Assembly: GCF_048569485.1 (NCBI RefSeq)
Contig: NC_134361.1
Span: forward strand, 173,444,492-173,508,491
Reading direction: 5' to 3'
DNA length: 64,000 bases
From: Anomaloglossus baeobatrachus
Taxonomy: Eukaryota > Chordata > Amphibia > Anura > Aromobatidae
The position numbers and the translations under genes were made by a program. Below the pieces are notes generated by a model, which was not told where the DNA came from, ran no database searches, and saw only the letters and a list, made by a program, of their open reading frames with translations. Positions 53,621 to 61,597 of this stretch are shown here, piece by piece (position 1 is the stretch's first letter; each line of letters starts with the position of its first letter).

Positions 53621-54179
53621 ATAAACTTCTTGAATGTGGTTTTGAGTACTTTGGGGGGTGCAATTTTTAGAATGGTGTCACTTTTGGGTATTTTCTGTCA
53701 TCTAGGCCTCTCAAAGTCACTTCAAATGGGATGTGGTCCCTAAAAAAATGGTTTTGTAAATTTTGATGTAAAAATGAGAAATCGCTGATAAACTTTGAAC
53801 CCTTCTAACTTCCTAACCCCAAAAAATGTTGTTTCCAAAATTGTGCTGATGTAAAGTAGACAAGTGGGAAATGTCATTTATTAACTATTTTGTGTCACAG
53901 AAATCTCTAGTTTAACGGTATAAAAATTCAAAAGTTGAAAATTGCTAAATTTTCAAAATTTTTGCCAAAATTCATTTTTTTTCATAAATAAACGCAAAAA
54001 ATATTGTCCTAAATTTGGTACTAACATGAAGTCCAATATGAGACGAAAAAACAGTCTCAAAGTCACCAGGATCCGTTGAAGCGTTCCAGAGTTATAACCT
54101 TATGAAGTGACACTGGTCAGAATTGCAAAATTTGGTCTGGTCATTAAGGTGAAAATTAGCTCCGTCACTAAGGGGTTAA

Positions 54180-55269
54180 ACATGCACACTAATGAGGTTT
54201 TACACAGGGCACCAGTCACACAGGTACGTGCGATGCACAGTGTCTGGATTACAACCTATTAATGACGCTCTTCTATTAGATCAGGCGGGCTGCCCAGCAC
54301 TATATAAGTGCCTCAACACACAGGACAGACACCCAGAGGGCCCGGCTGCATCCTGCGGAAAATTGTGCAATAAAAATGATATACAGTAAAATGATAATAA
54401 ATTGAGGTATTGGTCCATATTTTGGCCAAAATACGTAAGCTCGTAACCCAACGTCAAGGGTCCCCACGCTTATGAGTCCCTACATTATATTAAAAAATAA
54501 TTCACAATAAATTATAATACAATAATTTATAGCACAAATCTAATACTTTCTCATTGTTCAGAGAAAGTAAAGCTCTTCTGGTGTAGTTGGCGATTATCTA
54601 CATCCATCTTCTTTATGACATATATCAATTTCTCCTTTTTTGAAAACTGCTACCAAGAGAAAGCTTGAAGCTTTCTGAACAAGAGAACTTGGCCACACTA
54701 ATATACAAATAGATTTATACTTTACCCACCTTGATAACCATCCCACCATAGCTTACCTAACAACCTCAGTCCTAATGCTGGACCTGCAAGAAGCTTATCT
54801 AGAAGATGTAGGACCTGATTCATCAAAGCTTTTAACACCAGTATTCTGGCATAAAAAGCTTTGAAACGTTATAACATTTACGTGCAACTCAAAGCTACGC
54901 TAACATTTTGCGACTTTTGGCATTCTCACGCCATTTTTGCCCAACTCTGACAAAGTGGTCAGAGCTGAGTAGGGAAAGGGGCATGATGACCACCGCTAGT
55001 CAGACTTACGACAAGTAGCACCATTCGCTACGTCAGAAAGGACTGAAGTAGGATTTATGGCGAGGTGCACACAGAGGTGCAAGCCACTCACCTAGCACGC
55101 CTGATTTATAATAAACCATATTCCTCTTTATGATTCAGGAGATTCCGACTCCAGCCTATTTCCTCTGAAAGATCGGCATGAATAACACTGGTCTTGATGC
55201 ATCTCTGCCTCGTTTTTTCCTTTTTTTTCTCCTCTCTCTCTTTTGCTATCTTCTGGGTGATATCTACTT
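54180..55269. other. Unassigned sequence with a TATA-like motif
   Basis: No gene recognised. CACTATATAAGTGCC at 54298-54312, followed about 70 bp later by CAATAAAAA, could be a small promoter/terminator pair of a retroelement end or chance. Confidence 0.35.
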
Positions 55270-55271
55270 TT

Positions 55272-56430
55272 TGTCGCGGGCGGGGGCACAGACCACGGCA
55301 GGGGAGCTACTCGAGACGCTCGGATCCGGGGGCGTGGCTGTGGCTCGAGTGGCAGCCGGATCCGGGGCTCGTGCAGCAGCCCGTCACCCACAACGTAATA
55401 AAAGGGTTATTTACAGGGGAGAGTTTGTCAGTGACGCCATCCGTGGGTTGCGGTGATAGTTTGGTGACACCGCCGCTGCCTTGATATGAGGCACCTGGAG
55501 CTGATGGAGCGGGGCAGCAGGATGGTATCCCCTCCACGGGTAGGGGAGGTGTTGTCCCGGGCCCAGGTGTATGTGGAGTGGAATGCTAGGACACAGTCTG
55601 CAGGCTAGACCGGATGATACCGGTGTACTCACTGTTTTTGAATAAATCACACAGAGTCCAGATAGTAAACCAAGTGCCGGATACCGGTAGCCTCCGGAGG
55701 GGTATGCTCGGGTCCCGCACACCGGTGAACAGAACAGGGGCCCTTCCTCCTGCACTCTAATTTGGTGTCTCGTGTGTTGACTAGTCCTCATTAAACGGGA
55801 AAAGTCCACTCCCGGTGTCTTTGCTATGGCCCGCGAGATCTGACCCTTGGGATTTTTGCAGGCACTTGCAGACGCCCTATCCCTCGCGTTGGGCTTCCGT
55901 TTCACTCTATCTGGGCTGCTGGTGGGACAAGACCTGAAATCTTGTCCCCTGCTGGCTAATCGACAAGGTGCTTGCAGCTGTCCTCGCCCTGGGGTCCAGG
56001 TACCCTGACTGTGCACGGCCTCCAGACCGGATTCCCGCTGTCGGCACCGGCAAGCTACAACCCTGCCCCGGTCCACTTAAGGTATCCCGCGACTGCATCT
56101 CCATCACCTGTGGCCCTGCTCTGCCATCTCCCACCTAGTCAGCTCAGGTAGTCCGGGAGCTACAACCCCCAACTACCACCTCACTCCTCTCACTTCCACT
56201 GTCTACTCAGTTCAACTTCTCCACTCTACTCACGTGTTCCCTCCCCTGACACCTCAGGACCCCTAGGTGGGCGTCACCATCTGCCTGGCCCCGCCCACTG
56301 GTGTGTCCCTATTGTACTGGGGGGTGACTAGGTTTTTGTGGCTGGTGTATGTACCTGTGTGGGGATGTGTTGGTAGGACAAGGAGGAGGGAATCCTGCAT
56401 CTGGAAGATGGATGCAGTCTCCTGTGACAA
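55272..56430 (-). mobile_element. Probable solo LTR of a gypsy-type element (fossil)
   Basis: The GC-rich block contains CAGTGACGCCATCCGTGGG near 55430, the same core found in the other gypsy-type LTRs here and in the same orientation. It may start TGTCGCGGGCGGGGGC at 55272. Its right end and target duplication were not found, so limits are approximate. No internal region attached. Confidence 0.5.
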
Positions 56431-56769
56431 CCAACATGACCACGAGTCATTATTCACAGCAATATTCACTTTCATTTTCGCCAAGGCATAAAACACAACC
56501 CGTCAGCAAGTGTTACTGTTAGGTCCATATATATTTGTACAGAGACAACATTTCTCACATTTTTGTTCTGTACATTACCACGATGGATTTTGAACAAAAT
56601 AATTCAGATGCAGGTGATGTTCAGATTTCAGCTGTAATTCATTGAGTTGAACAAGATGATTGCATAAAATGTGAGGAACTAAAACATTTTATAATCTCAA
56701 TCCCTTCATCTCAGGGGCTCAAAAGTAATTGGACAAAATATATATTTGGAAATAAAATGTTAATTTCTA

Positions 56770-58165
56770 ATACTTGGTTGAGAACCCTTTGTTGGCAATG
56801 ACTGCCTGAAGTCTTGACCTCATGGCCATCACCACTGTGTTTCCTCTTTTTTTAATGCTCTGCTGGCCTTTACTGCAGAGGTTTTTAGTTGCTTTTTGTT
56901 TCTGGGCCTCTCTGTCTGAAATTTAGTCTTTAACAAGTGAAATGCAGCTCTCTTGGGTTGAGATCAGGTGATGGCTCGGCCATTCAAGAATATTTCACTT
57001 CTTTGCTGTAATAATCTCCTGGGGTGCTTTGGCTTTATATGTTTTGGGTCATTGTCCATCTGTATTATGAAACGACGACCCATCAGTTTGGCTGCATTTG
57101 AGCATATAGTATGTCTCTGAAAACCCCAGAATTCATACGGCTGCTTCTGTCCTGTGTCACATCAATAAACACTAGGGACCCAGAGCCACTGGCAGTCAAA
57201 CATTCCCGGCCATCACACTGCCCCGCCGTGCGTTACAGATGTGGTAGCTTTGGATCATGAGCTGTACCATGCCCGGCCATCACACTGCCCCCACCGTATG
57301 TTACAGATGGGGTATGCTTTGGACCATGACCTGTACCATGCCCGGCCATCACACTGCCCCCACCGTGTGTTACAAATGTGGTAGCTTTGGATTATGAGCT
57401 GCACCATGCCCAGCCATCACACTGCCCCCACCGTGTGTTACAGATGGGGTATGCTTTGGATCATGAGCTGTACCCATGACTGGCCATCACACTGCCCCCA
57501 CCATGTGTTACAGATGGGGTATGCTTTGGATCATGACCTGTACCATGCCCGGCCATCATACTGCACCCGCCGTGTGTTACAGATGTGGTAGCTTTGGATT
57601 ATGAGCTGTACCATGCCCGACCATCATACTGCCCCAGCCGTGTGTTACAGATGGGGTATGCTTTGAATTATGAGCTGTACCATGCCCGGCCATCATACTG
57701 CACCCGCCGTGTGTTACAGATGTGGTAGCTTTGGATTATGAGCTGTACCATGCCCGGCCATCATACTGCCCCAGCCGTGTGTTACAGATGGGGTATGCTT
57801 TGGACCATGAGCTGTACCATGCCCAGCCATCACACTGCCCCCACCATGTGTTACAGATGGGGTATGCTTTGGATTATGAGCTGTACCATGCCCGGCCATC
57901 ACACTTACCTCTGCTGTGTGTTACAGATGATGTGGTATGCTTTGGATCATGAGCTGTACTGTGCCTTCGCCACACTTTTTCCTATCCATTATTCTGGTAG
58001 CGGTTGATCTTGGCTTCATCCGTCCAAAGAATGTTCTTCTAGAACTGTGCTGGTTTTTAAGATTTTTCTTTAGCAAAGTCCAATCTGGTCTTCTTATTCT
58101 TGAGGCTTATTAGTGTCTTGCACCATGCAGTGAACCCTTTTATGCAGTCTTCTCTTTATGGTAGA
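56770..58165 (-). pseudogene. Tc1-like transposase pseudogene with internal repeat expansion
   Basis: Minus-strand reading gives a decayed Tc1-like transposase. The region around VTHGGGSVMAGHG corresponds to the VKHGGGSVMVWG segment between the first and second catalytic aspartates. That segment is repeated about ten times with a 69-bp (23-codon) period. Outside the array, stops and frame shifts are frequent. It is inactive. Confidence 0.65.
57200..57965. repeat. 69-bp minisatellite inside the transposase gene, about 11 copies
   Basis: GTGTTACAGATGGGGTATGC recurs every 67-70 bp from about 57231 to 57921, with CCATGCCCGGCCATCACACT between. The period equals 23 codons, so copies keep the transposase frame on the minus strand. 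Confidence 0.93.
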
Positions 58166-58259
58166 CTAGCTGAACTACCCGGCTTCGCCCGGGTTAATAA
58201 CTGTTGTTAACAAAATAGAATGTATTAACAAAACTTTATTCTGCACACAATATCCGCTG

Positions 58260-58600
58260 CCCGGGATAGTAACTGTCTCTCTGTTTCTCTCCCATTCTCT
58301 GTCTGTCTCCCCCTCTGTATATATCTCTCTGTCTCTCTCTCTCTTTCCCTGTGTGTCTCTGTCTCCGTCTGTCTCAATCTCTTTCCCTGTCTGTCTATCT
58401 CTTTCCCTGTCTGTCTCTTTCCCTCTTTTTCCCTGTCTGTCTCTTTCCCTCTGTCACTTTACCTGTCTTTCTCCCTCTCTTTCCCTGTCTGTTTCCCTGT
58501 GTCTGTGTCTTTGTCTGTCCTTTACCTGTCTGTGTCTGTCTCTTAACCTGTCTCTCTCTTTCCTGCTCCTTCCCTGTCAAGTCTGTCTCTTTGTCTGTCA
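58260..58600. repeat. (CTGTCTCTTTCC)n simple repeat
   Basis: Pyrimidine-rich low-complexity tract inside the Helitron; counterpart of the purine-rich tract at 46590-47075. Confidence 0.9.
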
Positions 58601-58856
58601 ACAATATGAAGGAAAGCTGTGGAAAATAAAGCGCAATAGGGTCTTACCCTTATAGGCACAGGGCAAAGGAGGGGGGAGCAATAATACTCACCAACTGTAG
58701 TTGTGAAAGTCACAACCACTATATTCGCATGTAGAAATGGATCAAGGCAGCGGCAACCCAAGTGGCTGATAACAGAGAAAAATGTAGAAACGGGTTTCTA
58801 TACCGCGCCAATGATCACGTCTGGATGTCAGATTAATGTGGCTTTATTGTAGCATA

Positions 58857-58897
58857 GGTCTACGCGTTTCAGGAGCTCTGCCCCCTTCCTCAGGACC
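58857..58897 (-). ncRNA. Hammerhead-like ribozyme, left arm of PLE dimer
   Basis: Stem I GGTC/GACC, core CTGAGGA, stem II GGGGGC-AGA-GCTCC, then GAAACGCGTA. Same family as 26228-26269. Confidence 0.8.
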
Positions 58898-58950
58898 ATA
58901 GAAAAGACAACATCAAATTTGATGTTGAGATTTGATGTTGTCTTTTCTAT

Positions 58951-58991
58951 GGTCCTGAGGAAGGGGGCAGAGCTCTTGAAACGCGTAGACC
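58951..58991 (+). ncRNA. Hammerhead-like ribozyme, right arm of PLE dimer
   Basis: Same motif as the left arm (GGTC/GACC, CTGAGGA, GAAACGCGTA) with one C-to-T change weakening stem II to a G-U pair. The two ribozymes face each other across a short centre. Confidence 0.8.
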
Positions 58992-59699
58992 TATGCTACA
59001 ATAAAGCCACATTAATCTGACATCCAGACTTGTGATCATTGGCGCGGTATAGAAACCCGTTTCTACATTTTTCTTTGTCTGTCAAGAAATAACGTCTAGA
59101 ACACCATTCTGAGTCTGAACTGGGTGCAAAAACCTAAAAAATCTACACTATATGGAGAAAAGGTATGCACACCAGTGACTATGTAAGGGGAATATATGAA
59201 AAGCAGAAACTGCTGTTTAGCTATTGAATTGATCAATGCAACAGAGCCCCAACACTACGCCAAAGTATTTCTCTACGTTGGGGTCCCTAGCTAGTGTGTG
59301 TCCTCTCATGCAGTTAAAAAACTTACCGTGTAAGAATTACTTTGGCGTAGTGTTGGGGCTCTGTTGCATTGGTCAATTCAATAGCTAAATTTCTCTTTAT
59401 TCATATGTTCATGGCAGTAATGCAGATTCCATTTTTCATATTTTCATTCTTACATATACAGTAGCTATTGGATTTTTCATGTCATTATTCACACAGCAGT
59501 TTCTGCTTTTCATATATTCCCCTTACATAGTCACTGGTGTACATACCTTCTCTCCATATAGTGTCTCTTTCTCTTACCCTGTATATGTCTGTTTCTTACC
59601 CTGTGTGTGTCTGCCTCTTTCCCTGTCTGTCTCTTTCCCTGGCTGCATTGTGACACACCAACATTCCATATAAGGGCGTGGCTGCGCATTCTTCTGAAG

Positions 59700-59904
59700 T
59701 TCTGGCTGCACTGTGGCTCCCAGCTCCATTCGCTTTAATGGAGGCAGGTTTTTTGGTGAATAACTGTAAAGCGCGGGGTTAAAATTTCCCCTCAAAACAT
59801 AGCCTATGATGCTCTCGGGGTCCAGAAGTGTGAGTGTGCAACATTTTGTGGCTGTAGCTGCGACGGTGCAGATGCCAATCCCGGACATACACACACACAT
59901 ACAT

Positions 59905-59950
<46 letters not shown>

Positions 59951-59964
59951 CTTTACATATTACA
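59700..59964 (-). repeat. Helitron 5' region including (CA)n
   Basis: The conserved 5' part of the Helitron (minus strand): (GT)n at about 59888-59949, GGCATCTGCACCGTCGCAGC, then AACCCCGCGCTTTACAGTTA. It matches 43690-43911 and 46277-46490. Confidence 0.75.
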
Positions 59965-59985
59965 TTTGGACATTGATACGTGTAC

Positions 59986-60723
59986 ATCAACAAAAAAAAG
60001 GCTATCTTCGTTTCCTCCTCAATATATTTGCAGATGAAGAATTTCTTCTATCCAAGGGTGTGACTGCAGCAGCTGTATGCTCTTTGGGCATATAATGGGG
60101 TTGTGACATGCACAAACTGGTCAGGTGAGCCCCTCTCACCTCCCCCTAACGTCCTCTGCCTTTTGCTTTCATGTCACACACTGTGAGCTTGTGGAAGGTG
60201 AGTCTGTCAGCTTTTTTCACATGGGTGCTGGTGCTGTGTGGCAACCATTGCTGTGGTGGCTTTGTGTCGGTGGGGCCTGGAGCCATGGGGACTCAGCCTT
60301 GCAGCCTGGTGCTGTGAGGCACCAGGTCACATGCCCTGCTGGTGTACTCTTGCCGTGGCAGGCACATGGCACCGCACCCTTAAGACTTAAAATAAGTTAG
60401 GGACCCACTCAGAGGTTCACCGTGACAGTGGGCTTCATACAGTCTGATCAGAATCTTAAACCAAGAACCTCATGTTCAGATATATACATTTTGCCTAGTG
60501 GCATTAGATCAAAGTATGATTTTTGGATGTGCGGCCATGTTTTTTTCTACAGTTATTGCGTCCTCAATGCTATACTGTATCACCCGATGAGCGATTGACT
60601 TTATTTTTTTCTCTTCTAGAGTGAAAATTGCAAATATGCCAGCCTAGTACCCAATACATGGTACCTAACTTCTGCTTCTGGAGACATTTACATTGTAAAG
60701 CCCCTCTCGCTACAGAAATGACT
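59986..60723. other. Unassigned sequence
   Basis: No gene recognised. Repeat-like wording (GGGACCCACTCAGAGGTTCA) but no defined ends. Confidence 0.35.
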
Positions 60724-61560
60724 AGTGATGAGCGGACTCGTAGTTAACCGGGATAAGCAGGTCTGTGTTATCTGGTTTTTAAACTCTGGTTCCGGTCCCC
60801 ATTTAAGTCTATGGGGACCAGAATCCGGGGATTAAAAATTTTGGTGGAAGGGATAGGGGGGATGGGAGCAAGGGCGCTGTAATTACCGAGACCCCGGGTC
60901 GGCTTGACACTGCTCGCATGGCCGCGCATTCACTTCCGAAGCCGATAATTTACCTTCATTGCATATGCACTGCTTTCCCCGCTCACCGACACTTGTGACT
61001 GGTTGCAGCCAGACACGCCCCTACACTGAGTTACAGCGTCTGACTGCAACCAATCACAGGCGCTGTCTGCGGGTCAGTATCGCGGTGTAAAAATAAATAA
61101 AACAATTGGCGTAGGGTACCCTCATATTATTATACCCAGCACAGATAAAGCCTAAGGCTACATGCTGCCGCCCCCAGCCATGCGCCTATCTTGGCTGTGT
61201 ATCAAAATAAGAGGATTCGCATACGGCTTTTTGTTAATTATCTAAATAACTAATTTTTAAAAAATGTCATGCGGTCCCCACCCAATTTTGATACCCAGCC
61301 ATGATAAAGCCCAACAGCTGGGGGCTGGTATTCTCAGCCTGGGGAGTCCTTTGATTATTGGGACCCCCAGGCTAAGAATGCCAGCCTACAGCCGCCCTGG
61401 AATTGTCACATCCATTAGATGAACTTTACCCGGCTCCTCCCGATTGCCCTGGTGCGGTGGCAATCCGGTAATAGGGGTTAATGACAGTGCTCAACTGTCA
61501 TCAAGGCCAGAATTAGTGATGAGAAGGGGTCTATGAGACCCCCCCCCCATCACTAATTTT
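60724..61560 (-). repeat. Interspersed repeat family A, copy 4
   Basis: Starts GTGATGAGCGGACTCG and includes CTGACTGCAACCAATCACAG and CAGCCTGGGGAGTCC, then CCAGCCTACAGCCGCC. It ends with AATTAGTGATGAGAAGGG, so outer words are loosely mirrored. Noncoding. Confidence 0.65.
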
Positions 61561-61597
61561 TTAAGTAAAAAGAAATAAACACAAACACAGAAAAAGA

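Larger units (their letters stand above)
48617..54175. mobile_element. Large TTAA-flanked non-autonomous DNA element (piggyBac/Kolobok type)
   Basis: The ends CCTCATAACGACGG (left) and CCCCTTAGTGACGG (read from the right) are imperfect inverted repeats flanked by TTAA (48613-48616 and 54176-54179). No transposase is visible. From left to right it holds a small nested inverted-repeat element (48881-49083), a CpG-rich block, an exact hairpin (49208-49257), a family A repeat, a PLE insertion and a 385-bp tandem array. It is about 4.9 kb without the PLE. TTAA targets are used by both piggyBac and Kolobok; I cannot choose between them. Confidence 0.75.
56519..58165 (-). mobile_element. Tc1-like DNA transposon, interrupted by a Helitron
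   Basis: Begins TTAGGTCCATATATATTTG, a terminal-repeat style known from vertebrate Tc1-like elements, with the transposase on the minus strand. It continues after the Helitron for only about 20 bp (59965-59985, TTTGGACATTGATACG). The far terminal repeat is missing. The transposase middle is expanded by a 69-bp tandem array. Confidence 0.75.
58602..59072. mobile_element. Inverted PLE-end dimer with 13-bp target duplication
   Basis: The insertion lies between exact copies of CTTTGTCTGTCAA (58589-58601 and 59073-59085). The minus-strand left arm (58602-58917) and plus-strand right arm (about 58930-59072) are reverse complements over about 140 bp, each with a hammerhead. The left arm has 175 extra bases at its 3' end that match the end of the PLE at 24422-26526. 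No protein is encoded. Confidence 0.88.
58166..59964 (-). mobile_element. Helitron-like element, both ends present
   Basis: On the minus strand it ends ACCCGGGCGAAGCCGGGTAG then TTCAGCTAG. That is a GC-rich hairpin a few bases before CTAG, as in Helitron 3' ends. It begins with a diverged TGTAATATGTAAAGCTG (compare TCTAATATATAAAGCTG at 46277). Flanking A (58165) and T (59965) agree with insertion between A and T. It carries a (GTCTCTTTCCCT)n tract and no Rep/helicase, so it is non-autonomous. It is split by a PLE dimer. Confidence 0.75.

Noticed and set aside
54290-54380. Gene promoter with TATA box
   Set aside because: A TATA-like word and a nearby AATAAA alone are weak evidence; no frame or conserved transcript is visible.
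57714-57902. Histidine-rich repeat protein (MAGHGTAH repeats)
   Set aside because: It is the 69-bp minisatellite within a decayed Tc1-like transposase, without a start region or flanking open frame.
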